DNA from: Mycolicibacterium sp. CBMA 226
Lineage (GTDB): Bacteria > Actinomycetota > Actinomycetes > Mycobacteriales > Mycobacteriaceae
Direction: 5' to 3'
Length of the DNA stretch: 64,000 nucleotides
Assembly (NCBI RefSeq): GCF_009729075.1
Contig: NZ_VTGY01000013.1
Coordinates: forward strand, 434,001-498,000
Shown here: in pieces, positions 42,991 to 52,293 of the stretch
Position numbering within the stretch: the first letter of the stretch is position 1
How the letters are laid out: each line of letters begins with the position of its first letter
Notes under the pieces: generated by a model
Told to the model about the DNA's origin: nothing
The model's database searches: none
Seen by the model: the letters and a program-made list of their open reading frames with translations, nothing else
Made by a program: the position numbers and the translations under genes

Positions 42991-43310
42991 CGGGTGTGCC
43001 CTCCTCGCAGAGTTTGACGCGTATTACGCAACGTGATTCGAATTATGCAACAGTGTGGTCGCAGTCACAGGCCCTGTCAAGCGCGGAACCGCACCATTTA
43101 CGTGGCCGTATCAATTGCCCCGATCCGAGCCAAAAACGCACGTCAATCCGGTTGCGCAGAGCCGGTGCGGGACCACACAAGCGCGGCGAGTGCCGCGCCC
43201 CGTCGACTTTGAGGTTCGCCACCGGACACGGGACAATCCGGTGGCGAACGGTTGATATATTAGAAGCTGTTGATCTGATATGCAGCGCGAACCGCCAAAA
43301 TTCAGAGTGG
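42991..43310. promoter_or_regulatory. Regulatory gap between iclR and the betaine oxygenase operon
   Basis: A 320-base gap. Reading on the minus strand, a SigA-like promoter fits: -35 TTGCAT (43050-43045), 18-base spacer, -10 TAATAC (43026-43021), then about 25 bases of leader with GGAGG before the ferredoxin ATG. Two near-identical direct repeats, TTACGCAAC (43024-43032) and TTATGCAAC (43043-43051), overlap exactly the -10 and -35. A related GTTGCGCA occurs at 43151. The iclR-side half holds the GntR-like site described separately. No gene is seen. Confidence 0.55.
43253..43263 (+). promoter_or_regulatory. TGATATATTAG site 1, candidate GntR operator
   Basis: TGATATATTAG, identical to sites 3 and 4 and close to the palindromic site 2. 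It lies in the gap between iclR and the ferredoxin-reductase-gbcA operon, about 260 bases upstream of the ferredoxin start. A half-related CTGATATGCAG follows at about 43275. Confidence 0.55.
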
Positions 43311-44093
43311 TCAGCCCTGATAGCCCATCCGGCGGCTGACTTCATCAGCCGCCGCAATCACCGTCGGGGCAATTTCCCGAACCCGCTCCTCCGTGAGCCG
43401 ATACGCCGGGCCGGAGACGCTCAGCGCGGCGATCACCCCTCCGATGTGATCGTGAATCGGCGCGGCGACGGCGTTGAGCCCCTCCTCGAGCTCTTCCAAC
43501 GTCACCACGTAGCCGTCCCGCGTCACGTCCCGTAGCTGCGCTTCCAGCTTCTCGGGTGACGTGATGGTGTGCTCGGTGAACTTTTGCAGCCCGGCTTCGG
43601 TTATCAAGTCGCGGCGGGCATCCGCGGCCATGAAGGCCAGCAGCACCTTGCCGCTCGAGGTCGCATGCAACGGGGTGAGTTCACCCACCCAGTTGTGCGT
43701 ACCGACGGCGGACGGCCCGCGCGCCTGGTCCACGTTCACCGCGTACTCCGACCTCAGCACGGCGATGTTGACGGTCTCGCCCACCTCGAGCGCCAGCCGC
43801 TCGCAGATCTCCCGGCCCTGCCGCGTGACATCGAGACGGCCCGACACCGCGTTGGCCAGCCGCAGGATGCCGAATCCGAGTCGGTACTTGCCACGCTCGA
43901 AAGCCTGCTCGACGAGTTCGCGCTCCTCCAGCGCCGCGAGCAGGCGCGACACCGTGGATTTGTGCACCCCGATGTCCGACGCCAGCTCGGTGACCCCGGC
44001 TTCGCCCCGGCGCGCAAGGAGCTCCAGCACATACAGTGCGCGGTCGACGGACTGAACGCCGCCATTGCCGGAATCAACCACACTGTTGCTCAT
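43311..44093 (-). CDS. IclR-family transcriptional regulator
   Basis: A 260-residue IclR-type regulator. The N-terminal winged helix (S-V-D-R-A-L-Y-V-L-E-L-L, T-E-L-A-S-D-I-G-V-H-K-S-T-V-S-R-L-L) is complete; the C-terminal effector domain carries L-H-A-T-S-S-G-K-V-L-L-A-F and A-A-P-I-H-D-H-I-G-G-V-I-A-A-L-S-V-S-G-P. IclR members here typically sense a small acid or amine. It lies between the GntR genes and the betaine oxygenase operon and likely controls that operon through the TTACGCAAC repeats, which also flank its own start. Confidence 0.9.
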   Translation of the reverse strand: MSNSVVDSGNGGVQSVDRALYVLELLARRGEAGVTELASDIGVHKSTVSRLLAALEERELVEQAFERGKYRLGFGILRLANAVSGRLDVTRQGREICERLALEVGETVNIAVLRSEYAVNVDQARGPSAVGTHNWVGELTPLHATSSGKVLLAFMAADARRDLITEAGLQKFTEHTITSPEKLEAQLRDVTRDGYVVTLEELEEGLNAVAAPIHDHIGGVIAALSVSGPAYRLTEERVREIAPTVIAAADEVSRRMGYQG

Positions 44094-44133
44094 TACGCAA
44101 CAATAGCCACGTTGTGAAGCGTGTGGTTGCGTA
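44093..44133. promoter_or_regulatory. TTACGCAAC inverted pair upstream of iclR
   Basis: TTACGCAAC at 44093-44101 directly abuts the iclR start codon, and its complement GTTGCGTA lies at 44126-44133. The same word overlaps the promoter of the betaine oxygenase operon, so this is the likely autoregulatory IclR site. Confidence 0.5.
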
Positions 44134-44144
44134 CATCCAGCGCG

Positions 44145-44822
44145 TCAGACGACGGCGCGGACAGCCTTCTCGAATCCGGTGACGTGCTCGAGCGCGATCT
44201 GTGCAGCGGCATCCCCGTCGCCGCCGGCAATCGTCCGCAGCAGTTCGGCGTGCTCGCCAACGTGCTGGGCCACCGTCGGCAGCCGGTCGAGGAACAGGCA
44301 GAAGATGCGGGTCGCCAGGTTGTCGTAGCGGACCAGTACGTCTTCGAGGTGGGGATTTCCGGTCGCCCGGTAGATCGCGCGGTGTGCCCGCAGGTCCCAC
44401 CGCAGCAGCTCGTCGCGGTGAATGTTCTCGACATCGAGCGCTTCGGTGCGATCGGCAAGCGCGAGCAGACCGGCACGCACGTCGGCGGAGGCGTTCTCCG
44501 CGGCCGAGCGCGCCGCGACCGGCTCCAGATTCACCCGGATCTGCGAGATGTGGCGGAGGTCGGCGACGTCGACGCCCGTGGCAAAGGTGCCGCGGCGCGG
44601 GAACGAGACGACCAGGCGATCCACTTCCAAGCGCTTGAGCGCCTCCCGGACGGGAGTGCGGCCCAGTTTGAGCTCGGCAGCCAGATCACTTTCCACGATG
44701 GCTTCGTTGGGTCGGATGTCGAGCATGATTAGTTTGTCGCGGATCACCAGGTAGGCCTGTTCGGCGAACGACATCTCCTCGGAGGCAACGTCGTCGAGCT
44801 GTTCCACGCCCGCAACACTCAT
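44145..44822 (-). CDS. GntR/FCD regulator 1
   Basis: A 225-residue FadR-subfamily GntR protein: an N-terminal winged helix (A-E-L-K-L-G-R-T-P-V-R-E-A-L-K-R-L) and a C-terminal FCD domain with the metal-binding D-x3-H pattern (D-L-R-A-H-R-A-I-Y-R-A) and later H-A/E-L-L and H-V-T-G-F. Very like GntR 2 just upstream, so the two arose by duplication. The palindromic TGATATATCA site lies 68 bases before its ATG. Confidence 0.9.
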   Translation of the reverse strand: MSVAGVEQLDDVASEEMSFAEQAYLVIRDKLIMLDIRPNEAIVESDLAAELKLGRTPVREALKRLEVDRLVVSFPRRGTFATGVDVADLRHISQIRVNLEPVAARSAAENASADVRAGLLALADRTEALDVENIHRDELLRWDLRAHRAIYRATGNPHLEDVLVRYDNLATRIFCLFLDRLPTVAQHVGEHAELLRTIAGGDGDAAAQIALEHVTGFEKAVRAVV

Positions 44823-44889
44823 CGCGAACCCGCCTTCCCGACAACACTGACGTCACCAGCCGGCAACTGACCTTAGTTAGCCATGCCAA

Positions 44890-44900
44890 TGATATATCAG
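44890..44900. promoter_or_regulatory. TGATATATCAG site 2, candidate GntR operator
   Basis: TGATATATCA is a perfect 10-base palindrome in the 138-base gap between the two GntR genes, upstream of GntR 1. It fits the T-G-n-T-A-T-A-n-C-A form common for FCD-type regulators and differs from the other three sites at one position. Confidence 0.6.
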
Positions 44901-44960
44901 GGTCGGTCCCGGTCCGCGCATGCCGGGCAGTTGCAAAGGGCGACACAGGCATCACAGGCA

Positions 44961-45641
44961 TCACAGCAACGCGCGAATGGCCGCCTCGAAGCCGCAGACA
45001 TGCGCCAGCGTGAGGGCCGCCGTGGTGGCCTCGTCGCCCCCGACGATGGCCTCCAACAGCTCGATATGTTCGCGCACGTGACCGGCTACGCCCGGTAGCC
45101 GGTCCAGGAACAGACACCAGATCCGGGTGGCGTGCGCGTCGAGGCTGACCAGGATCTGTTCCAGGTGCGGATTGCCCGAGGCCCGGTAGATCTCCCGGTG
45201 CACGTGGACGTCATGACGCAGGACCTCGCGAGGATCGTCGGCGTCCCCGATTCCGGCGATCGCGTGCGCGAGTGTCGTCAGCCGGGCACGCGTGTCCGGC
45301 GTCGCGATCCGAGCGGCGCGGGCAGCTGCCCTCGGCTCCAACAGCTTTCGAATCTCGGAGATGTCAGCGAGGTCCGTCATGTCGACTGCCGCGGCGAATG
45401 TGCCCCGGCGTGGATAGGCGACGACGAGGCGGTCGCGCTCGAGGCGCTTGAGCGCCTCACGCACCGGGGTACGACCGAATCCGAGTTCGGCCGCCAGCCG
45501 GTCGTCGTTGATGGGCTCGCCCGGTCGGATATCGAGCATCACCAATCGTTCGCGCACGGTGTCGTATGCACGGTCGGCATTGGTCTCGGTAACCGCCGGC
45601 GAGCTGTCGGGATCGCCGAACGACAACTCCGTCAGGGTCAT
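44961..45641 (-). CDS. GntR/FCD regulator 2
   Basis: A 226-residue paralogue of GntR 1 with the same helix (A-A-E-L-G-F-G-R-T-P-V-R-E-A-L-K-R-L) and FCD metal residues (D-V-H-V-H-R-E-I-Y-R-A, H-I-E-L-L, H-V-C-G-F). The ATG at 45641 is preceded by GGAGGAGG; the open frame continues far upstream but that is antisense to glyA. It is divergent from glyA-soxBDAG with site 3 between them, so it probably represses that operon until a demethylation intermediate is present. Confidence 0.9.
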   Translation of the reverse strand: MTLTELSFGDPDSSPAVTETNADRAYDTVRERLVMLDIRPGEPINDDRLAAELGFGRTPVREALKRLERDRLVVAYPRRGTFAAAVDMTDLADISEIRKLLEPRAAARAARIATPDTRARLTTLAHAIAGIGDADDPREVLRHDVHVHREIYRASGNPHLEQILVSLDAHATRIWCLFLDRLPGVAGHVREHIELLEAIVGGDEATTAALTLAHVCGFEAAIRALL

Positions 45642-45714
45642 CGCCCCTCCTCCAAAAGTGTCTGCGGCCCACCTATTGACGTGGCCACGAGCTGATCCTA
45701 ATCTAACCGACAGC

Positions 45715-45725
45715 TGATATATTAG
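45715..45725 (+). promoter_or_regulatory. TGATATATTAG site 3 at the glyA promoter
   Basis: TGATATATTAG in the 117-base gap between GntR 2 and glyA, 33 bases before the glyA ATG. The word TATATT inside it (45718-45723) is a good -10 for glyA with a weak TGATCC at -35, so a bound regulator would cover the promoter. Confidence 0.6.
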
Positions 45726-45758
45726 TCCATCACACACTGCAATGTCAGAAAGGTCCAG

Positions 45759-47075
45759 ATGACCCTCGACACCGCACCGACGGCCACGAACCCCACGCTC
45801 AGCGCGAGCCTCGCCGACCTGGATCCAGAAGTGCACCAGGCCATCTCCGCCGAGTTGCACCGTCAGCAGAGCACGCTGGAGATGATCGCGAGCGAGAACT
45901 TCGCGCCGGTCGCCGTGATGCAGGCGCAGGGCTCGGTGCTGACCAACAAGTACGCCGAGGGCTATCCCGGCCGCCGGTACTACGGCGGCTGCGAATACGT
46001 CGACGTCACCGAACAACTCGCCATCGACCGCGTCAAGAGCCTGTTCGGCGCCGAATACGCCAACGTGCAACCACATTCCGGTGCACAGGCCAACGCGGCG
46101 GCCATGGCGGCACTGCTCTCTCCCGGTGACACGATCCTCGGTCTCGATCTGGCCCACGGCGGCCACCTCACGCACGGGATGAAGCTCAACTTCTCCGGCA
46201 AGCTCTACGACGTCGCGGCCTATCACGTCGGCGAAAACGACCACCGCGTCGACATGGCGGAGGTCGAGCGCATCGCCCTGGAGCGTCGGCCCAAGCTGAT
46301 CCTGGCCGGCTGGTCGGCGTACCCCCGGCAGCTCGATTTCGCCGAATTCCGCCGTATCGCAGACGAAGTCGGCGCCTACCTGATGGTCGACATGGCCCAT
46401 TTCGCCGGGCTGGTCGCCGCCGGGCTGCACCCCTCGCCGGTGCCGCACGCCCACGTCGTCACCTCCACCACGCACAAGACGCTGGGCGGACCACGCGGCG
46501 GCATCATCCTCACCAACGACGAAGCATTGGCCAAGAAGTTCAACTCGTCGGTGTTCCCCGGCCAGCAGGGCGGCCCGCTCGAGCACGTCATCGCCGCCAA
46601 GGCCGTCGCCTTCAAACTCGCGGCGGCACCGGAATTCCGCGAGCGCCAGCAGCGCACGCTCGACGGCGCGGCGATCCTCGCCGAGCGCCTGCTGCAGGAA
46701 GATTCGCGCGCCGCCGGCATCAACGTCGTCTCCGGCGGCACCGACGTCCACCTGGTCCTGGTCGATCTCCGGGAGTCCGAGTTGGACGGCAAGCAGGCCG
46801 AAGATCGACTGCACCGGGCGGGAATCACAGTGAACCGCAACGCCGTTCCGTTCGATCCGCGACCACCGATGGTCAGCTCGGGAGTACGCATCGGCACCGC
46901 CGCGCTGGCCACCCGCGGCTTCGATCTGGACAGCTTCCGCGAAGTCGCCGACGTCATCAGCCATGCGCTCCGGCCCGGCACCGACGATGCGGCACTGGCC
47001 GAGCTACGTGCCCGGGTCGCCGTGCTGGCCGACCGTTTCCCGCTGTACCCGGACCTCACGGAGGCATCGCTGTGA
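45759..47075 (+). CDS. glyA: Serine hydroxymethyltransferase
   Basis: A 438-residue PLP enzyme that condenses glycine with 5,10-methylene-THF to serine, or the reverse. The PLP lysine is K240 in [28 protein letters not shown] and [15 protein letters not shown] are intact. It is first in the operon with soxBDAG, overlapping soxB by four bases. Both sarcosine oxidase products, glycine and methylene-THF, are its substrates. This is a dedicated copy; a housekeeping glyA should exist elsewhere. Confidence 0.95.
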   Translation: MTLDTAPTATNPTLSASLADLDPEVHQAISAELHRQQSTLEMIASENFAPVAVMQAQGSVLTNKYAEGYPGRRYYGGCEYVDVTEQLAIDRVKSLFGAEYANVQPHSGAQANAAAMAALLSPGDTILGLDLAHGGHLTHGMKLNFSGKLYDVAAYHVGENDHRVDMAEVERIALERRPKLILAGWSAYPRQLDFAEFRRIADEVGAYLMVDMAHFAGLVAAGLHPSPVPHAHVVTSTTHKTLGGPRGGIILTNDEALAKKFNSSVFPGQQGGPLEHVIAAKAVAFKLAAAPEFRERQQRTLDGAAILAERLLQEDSRAAGINVVSGGTDVHLVLVDLRESELDGKQAEDRLHRAGITVNRNAVPFDPRPPMVSSGVRIGTAALATRGFDLDSFREVADVISHALRPGTDDAALAELRARVAVLADRFPLYPDLTEASL

Positions 47076-48310
47076 CCGCACCGACGATCCCGCCGGGCGC
47101 CCACCTGCCCGACCACCCCGAATTCCTCTGGCGCACACCGGAACCGAAGAAGACGTATGACGTCGTCATCGTCGGCGGCGGCGGACACGGCCTGGCGACC
47201 GCGCACTACCTCGCCAAGAACCACGGCATCACCAACGTGGCCGTGCTGGAACGTGGCTGGCTGGCGGGCGGCAACATGGCCCGCAACACCACCCTGATCC
47301 GGTCCAACTACCTGTGGGACGAGAGCGCCCGGATTTACGAGCACGCCCTCAAACTGTGGGAAGGACTCGAGGAGGATCTGGACTATCCGATCCTGTTCAG
47401 CCAGCGCGGCGTTCTCAACCTCGCGCACAGCCTGCAGGATGTCCGCGACAGCGTGCGCCGCGTCGAGGCCAACAAGCTCAACGGTATCGATGCCGAGTGG
47501 GTGGAACCCAAAGAGGTCAAAGACCTGTGCCCGATCGTCAACATTTCCAGCGACATTCGCTACCCGGTACTGGGCGCCACCTACCAGCCGCGCGCCGGGA
47601 TCGCCAAGCACGACTACGTCGCCTGGGGCTTCGCGCGCCGCGCCGATGAGGTCGGCATCGACATCATCCAGAACTGCGAAGTCACCGGCTTCGCCACCGA
47701 CGGCGACCGGGTGACCGGGGTACGCACCACCCGCGGCGACATCGGCGCCGGCCAGGTGGCGCTGTGCGCAGCCGGGCACACCTCGACGCTGACCGACATG
47801 CTGGGCATCCGCACGCCGCTGCAGAGCCATCCGCTGCAGGCGCTGGTGTCAGAGCTGCTGGAACCGGTGCACCCGACCATCGTGATGTCAAACGCCGTGC
47901 ACGTGTACGTATCTCAGGCCCACAAGGGCGAACTCGTGATGGGTGCGGGCGTGGACTCCTACAACGGCTACGGACAGCGCGGCGCGTTCCACATCATCGA
48001 ACGCCAGATGGCCGCCGCCGTGGAGCTGTTCCCGGTCTTCGCCCGGGCACACCTGTTGCGTACCTGGGCAGGCATCGTGGACGTCTGCCCCGACGCATCA
48101 CCGATCGTCGGCCGCGTCGGCTACGACAACCTGTACCTCAACGCCGGTTGGGGCACCGGCGGTTTCAAGGTCACGCCGGGTATCGGCTGGTGCCTCGCCG
48201 CCACCATCGCCACGGGCGTCGAACACGAATACGTCGCCCCGTTCAGTCTCGACCGGTTCGTCACCGGAGCCCTCGTCGACGAACACGGCGCCGCCGGCGT
48301 GGCCCACTAG
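47072..48310 (+). CDS. soxB: Sarcosine oxidase subunit beta
   Basis: A 412-residue beta subunit of heterotetrameric sarcosine oxidase, a DAO-type flavoprotein. FAD binding is [24 protein letters not shown] and the C-terminal [14 protein letters not shown] are subunit hallmarks. It carries the sarcosine-oxidising site. GTG at 47072 overlaps the glyA stop (GTGA). Confidence 0.95.
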   Translation: MTAPTIPPGAHLPDHPEFLWRTPEPKKTYDVVIVGGGGHGLATAHYLAKNHGITNVAVLERGWLAGGNMARNTTLIRSNYLWDESARIYEHALKLWEGLEEDLDYPILFSQRGVLNLAHSLQDVRDSVRRVEANKLNGIDAEWVEPKEVKDLCPIVNISSDIRYPVLGATYQPRAGIAKHDYVAWGFARRADEVGIDIIQNCEVTGFATDGDRVTGVRTTRGDIGAGQVALCAAGHTSTLTDMLGIRTPLQSHPLQALVSELLEPVHPTIVMSNAVHVYVSQAHKGELVMGAGVDSYNGYGQRGAFHIIERQMAAAVELFPVFARAHLLRTWAGIVDVCPDASPIVGRVGYDNLYLNAGWGTGGFKVTPGIGWCLAATIATGVEHEYVAPFSLDRFVTGALVDEHGAAGVAH

Positions 48311-48325
48311 ATCTGAGGAGTCACA

Positions 48326-48604
48326 ATGCAACTCATCGACTGCCCATGGTGCGGGCCACGCGAGGAAACCGAATTCCACTACGGCGGCCAGGCACACGTC
48401 GCCTACCCCGAAGACCCCCAATCATTGACCGACGAACAGTGGGCGCACTACGTGTTCTTCCGCGCCAACCCCAAAGGGCTGTTCGCCGAACGCTGGACCC
48501 ATAGCGCCGGCTGCCGCCGCTGGTTCAACGCCATCCGCGACACGGCGACCTACCGATTCGACCGCGTGTACCGACTCGACGAGCAGAGGCCGACCATCTC
48601 ATGA
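48326..48604 (+). CDS. soxD: Sarcosine oxidase subunit delta
   Basis: A 92-residue delta subunit. The N-terminal C-P-W-C-G-P-R (C6, C9) and the later H-S-A-G-C form the zinc site of SoxD, with the Y-G-G-Q-A-H segment typical. It overlaps soxA by four bases. Confidence 0.93.
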   Translation: MQLIDCPWCGPREETEFHYGGQAHVAYPEDPQSLTDEQWAHYVFFRANPKGLFAERWTHSAGCRRWFNAIRDTATYRFDRVYRLDEQRPTIS

Positions 48605-51453
48605 GCACTTCGCTGCGCACCGAAACCGGTGGCCGTATCAACCGAGATACCTTGCACACCTTCACTTTCAACGACCACGAGTACACCGGGCACGCCGGTG
48701 ACACCCTCGCCTCCGCGCTGCTGGCGCACGGGGTGCACCACGTCACCTCCAGCATCAAGATGGGGCGCCCCCGTGGCTTCACATCGGCGTGGGCCGAGGA
48801 CACCGGCGGCCTGGTGCAGATCGAGCATCCATTCCCCGAGCCCATGCTGCTCGCCACCACCATCGAGCTGTACGACGGCCTGGTGGCGCGGGGTATTCCG
48901 GGACAGGGCCGGCTGGCCGACGTCGCCGACACCGCACGCTACGACTCGACCCACGTGCACGCCGACGTCCTCGTCGCCGGTGCCGGGCCGGCGGGTCTGG
49001 CGGCCGCGCTGACGGCCGCCCGCGCCGGCGCCCGCGTCGTGCTGATCGATGAGCAGAGCGAAGCCGGCGGCGCGCTCTTGGGCACCGCGGACACCATCGA
49101 CGGACGCCCGGCGTTGCAATGGGTCTCCGACGCCGTCGCCGAACTCGCCACCTACCCCGAAGTGCTGCACCTGCAACGCACCACGGCATTCGGTCACTAC
49201 GACGACGGCTTCGTCCTTGCGCTGCAACGGCGTACGGACCACCTCGGTGCCGAGGCTCCCACCCGGGTGAGCCGTCAGCGCGTGTGGCGGATCCGGGCCC
49301 GGCACGTCATCGTCGCCGCCGGTGCGCACGAACGTCCGGTGGTGTTCACCGACAATGACCGGCCCGGCATCATGCTCGCGGGCGGCGCCCGCACCTTCCT
49401 GCACCGCTACGGCGTCAAGGTCGGCGAGCAGGCCGTGGTGTTCACCACCAACGACAGCGCCTATCAGGCCGCGCTGGACCTGCACGACGCCGGCGTGACG
49501 ATCACCGCGATGGTCGATGCCCGCAATGAGGTGGCCTCGGATCTGCGCGCGGCGTGCGCCGATCGGGGCATCGCCCTGCGGACGGGCTCGGTCGTCAGCG
49601 GTACCCAGGGTGAAACCCGGGTCAGCGCCGCGCTGGTCACCGGTGCCGACGGCGAATCCGACGCGCTGCCTTGCGATGTGCTCCTGATCAGCGGCGGCTG
49701 GAATCCCGCGGTCCACCTGTTCAGTCAGGTTCGCGGCCCGCTGCGGTACGACGACGGCATCGGCGCCTTCGTGCCGGGCGCCGAGCTCGACGAGGTGAGC
49801 GTGGCCGGTTCGGCCGCAGGCACGTTCGACCTGCCCGGCTGCCTGCGCGACGGCCGCGCCGCCGCCACTCGCGCCCTGGCCGGTCTCGGGTTCACCGCCG
49901 ATCCAGAACCGCTTGCCGGAGAATCGGATTCGATTCGCGCCGCAGGTGCTCCCCTGGTGCTGTGGCGGGTTCCCGACGCCGCCGGTGTGGCAACACAGTT
50001 CGTCGACGTCCAGCGCGACGCCACGGTGGCAGACCTGATCCGCGCCGTCAGCGCCGGGATGCGTTCGATGGAACACATCAAGCGCTACACCACGATCGGT
50101 ACCGCGCACGATCAGGGCAAGACCTCCGGTGTCGTCGCCTCCGGCATCACCGCCGAGCTACTCGGTGTCCCGGTTGCGGATCTGGGCGTCACCACGTTCC
50201 GCCCGCCGTACACGCCAGTCGCGTTCGCTGCCCTGGCCGGTCGCAGCCGTGGGCGCATGTTCGACCCGGAACGGGTTACCGCAGTGCATGATTGGCATGT
50301 CGCCCGCGGCGCCGTCTTCGAGGACGTCGGCCAGTGGAAACGTCCTCGCTATTACCCACTGCCCGGGGAAGACATGGAAGCCGCGGTATTGCGCGAATGT
50401 GCAGCTGCACGTACAAGTGTCGGCATTCTCGATGGCTCGACGCTGGGCAAGATCGACGTCCAGGGTCCCGATGCCGGCGAATTCCTCGACCTGCTCTACA
50501 CGAACCTGATGAGCACGCTGAAGGTCGGCATGCTGCGGTACGGCGTCATGTGCGGTGTCGACGGCATGGTCATCGACGACGGCACGGTGATGCGCCTTGC
50601 CGATGACCGCTTCCAGGTGTTCACCACCACGGGTGGCGCGGCCCGGATCCTCGACTGGATGGAGGAATGGCTGCAGACCGAGTGGCCGCACCTGCGCGTG
50701 CGCCTCACCTCCGTCACCGAGCAGTGGCACACCTTCCCGGTGGTCGGCCCGCGCTCGCGGGATGTCATTGGCGCGGTGTTCCCCGACGTCGACGTCAGCA
50801 ATGACGCGTTCCCGTTCATGGCCTGGCGGGATACCCATCTCGACGGGGTCCATATCCGCATCGGCCGGGTCAGCTTCTCGGGCGAGCTCGCCTACGAGGT
50901 GAACGTGATGGGCTGGTACGCAACCGCGGTGTGGGAGAAGCTGATTGCCGCCGGCGAACCGTTCGGCATCACCCCCTACGGCACCGAGACGATGCACGTA
51001 CTGCGGGCGGAGAAGGGCTACCCGATTATCGGGCAGGACACCGACGGCACCGTCACACCGCAGGACCTCGGGATGAACTGGGTGGTGTCGAAGAAGAAAC
51101 CCGATTTCGTCGGGAAACGGTCATTCACTCGTGCCGAGAACCTGAATCCGCTGCGCAAGCAGTTCGTCGGACTCCTTCCGGTCGATGCGCGGACCGTGCT
51201 GCCCGAAGGCGCTCAGATCATCGAGACACCCGCCGACGGCACGTTGCCGCCGCCACCGGTTCCGATGCTCGGGCATGTCACGTCGAGCTACCGCAGCGCC
51301 GAACTGGGCCGCCCGTTCGCGCTGGCACTCGTCAAGGGCGGCCACGCCCGCATCGGTGACACCCTCACCGTTCCGGTGGACGGCACGCTGGTCGCCGTCG
51401 AGGTCACCGGTTCCGTTCTCGTCGACCCCGAAGGAGCACGCCGCGATGGCTGA
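48601..51453 (+). CDS. soxA: Sarcosine oxidase subunit alpha
   Basis: A 950-residue alpha subunit. The N-terminus (about 1-110) is the ferredoxin-like domain, followed by an NAD-binding flavoprotein region (G-A-G-P-A-G-L-A-A-A near 126) and, from about 570, the aminomethyltransferase (GcvT) fold that binds THF, with F-T-T-T-G-G-A-A-R and G-T-E-T-M-H-V-L-R. Methyl groups of sarcosine are trapped as methylene-THF here. Length is normal. It overlaps soxG by eight bases. Confidence 0.95.
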   Translation: MSTSLRTETGGRINRDTLHTFTFNDHEYTGHAGDTLASALLAHGVHHVTSSIKMGRPRGFTSAWAEDTGGLVQIEHPFPEPMLLATTIELYDGLVARGIPGQGRLADVADTARYDSTHVHADVLVAGAGPAGLAAALTAARAGARVVLIDEQSEAGGALLGTADTIDGRPALQWVSDAVAELATYPEVLHLQRTTAFGHYDDGFVLALQRRTDHLGAEAPTRVSRQRVWRIRARHVIVAAGAHERPVVFTDNDRPGIMLAGGARTFLHRYGVKVGEQAVVFTTNDSAYQAALDLHDAGVTITAMVDARNEVASDLRAACADRGIALRTGSVVSGTQGETRVSAALVTGADGESDALPCDVLLISGGWNPAVHLFSQVRGPLRYDDGIGAFVPGAELDEVSVAGSAAGTFDLPGCLRDGRAAATRALAGLGFTADPEPLAGESDSIRAAGAPLVLWRVPDAAGVATQFVDVQRDATVADLIRAVSAGMRSMEHIKRYTTIGTAHDQGKTSGVVASGITAELLGVPVADLGVTTFRPPYTPVAFAALAGRSRGRMFDPERVTAVHDWHVARGAVFEDVGQWKRPRYYPLPGEDMEAAVLRECAAARTSVGILDGSTLGKIDVQGPDAGEFLDLLYTNLMSTLKVGMLRYGVMCGVDGMVIDDGTVMRLADDRFQVFTTTGGAARILDWMEEWLQTEWPHLRVRLTSVTEQWHTFPVVGPRSRDVIGAVFPDVDVSNDAFPFMAWRDTHLDGVHIRIGRVSFSGELAYEVNVMGWYATAVWEKLIAAGEPFGITPYGTETMHVLRAEKGYPIIGQDTDGTVTPQDLGMNWVVSKKKPDFVGKRSFTRAENLNPLRKQFVGLLPVDARTVLPEGAQIIETPADGTLPPPPVPMLGHVTSSYRSAELGRPFALALVKGGHARIGDTLTVPVDGTLVAVEVTGSVLVDPEGARRDG

Positions 51454-52036
51454 AACCCTCACTCGCCGTAGCCCGTTGCAGAGTTGGTCCACCCAGTTCG
51501 CCGCGACGCCACCGACCGCGAGCCTCACGGAGGAGCCCTTCGTTGCAATGGTCGATCTGTGGGTCGACCCGGCCGGAGCCGGCGGCGCCGAAGCCGCCGA
51601 GCTCCTGGGCCTGACCTCGTTGCCGACGACGCCGGGCACATACGTCTACGGCAGCGATTCGACGGTTATCTGGTTCGGTCCGCAGGAGTGGCTGGTGACC
51701 TCGACGCAGCGTGGCGGAGAGGCACTCGAGGCGGAACTGCACGAGGCCGTCGCCGCGACCGGCGGTGCTGCCGTCGACGTGTCGGCGCAGCGAACCACGG
51801 TGCGTCTGCGCGGGGCACACGCCCGCGACGTGCTGGCCAAAGGTTGCTCGCTGGATCTGCATCCGCGGGTGTTCGGCCGGGGTGCCGCGGCCCAGACAAT
51901 GCTGGCGCTCGCTGCCGTCGTGCTGATTCCGTTGAACGACAACGGAACCGACTACCGGATCATCGTCCGCTCGTCGTTCGCCGGCTATCTGGCGGAGTGG
52001 CTGCTCGATGCCGCGGAGGAGTTCGGCAGCGCCTAG
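51446..52036 (+). CDS. soxG: Sarcosine oxidase subunit gamma
   Basis: A 196-residue gamma subunit with the typical W-F-G-P-Q-E-W-L-V and V-D-V-S-A-Q-R-T-T-V-R-L-R-G-A-H-A-R core. AAGGAG precedes the ATG at 51446. It completes the complete soxBDAG set and is the last gene before the bidirectional terminator. Confidence 0.92.
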   Translation: MAETLTRRSPLQSWSTQFAATPPTASLTEEPFVAMVDLWVDPAGAGGAEAAELLGLTSLPTTPGTYVYGSDSTVIWFGPQEWLVTSTQRGGEALEAELHEAVAATGGAAVDVSAQRTTVRLRGAHARDVLAKGCSLDLHPRVFGRGAAAQTMLALAAVVLIPLNDNGTDYRIIVRSSFAGYLAEWLLDAAEEFGSA

Positions 52037-52246
52037 GCCCGCCTTGCGGTGCTCGGCCTAGTCGCCCCGTGGGAACGTCCCTGAGTGCAATAGCCGTTGC
52101 GATTCGCCGCGGTTATTGCGCCGAGGGACCTCTCGTGCGCCGGAAAAGTACCTGACTTCAATCACATTGGCTCCGCCTGGATTCGGATTGACGCCACGTA
52201 CGTGTGGCGAGGGCGTTGAGTGCGAACTGAGGCCACGCAAAACTAT

Positions 52247-52282
52247 TGTGCGGCGGCAACTCAGCAGAGTTGCCGCCGCACA
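52247..52282. terminator. Bidirectional hairpin terminator
   Basis: A perfect inverted repeat of 16 bp (arms starting TGTGCGGCGGCAACTC) with a 4-base AGCA loop sits in the 257-base gap between converging soxG and the metallo-beta-lactamase gene. It is followed by CTTTT on the plus strand and AGTTTT on the minus strand, so it can serve both operons. The rest of the gap shows no gene. Confidence 0.8.
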
Positions 52283-52293
52283 GTGCTTTTGAA

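Noticed and set aside
46376..47830. Long minus-strand frames across glyA and soxB, and the 2-kb extension upstream of GntR 2
   Set aside because: Antisense to well-recognised genes; composition is typical of shadow frames. GntR 2 has its own strong SD at 45641.
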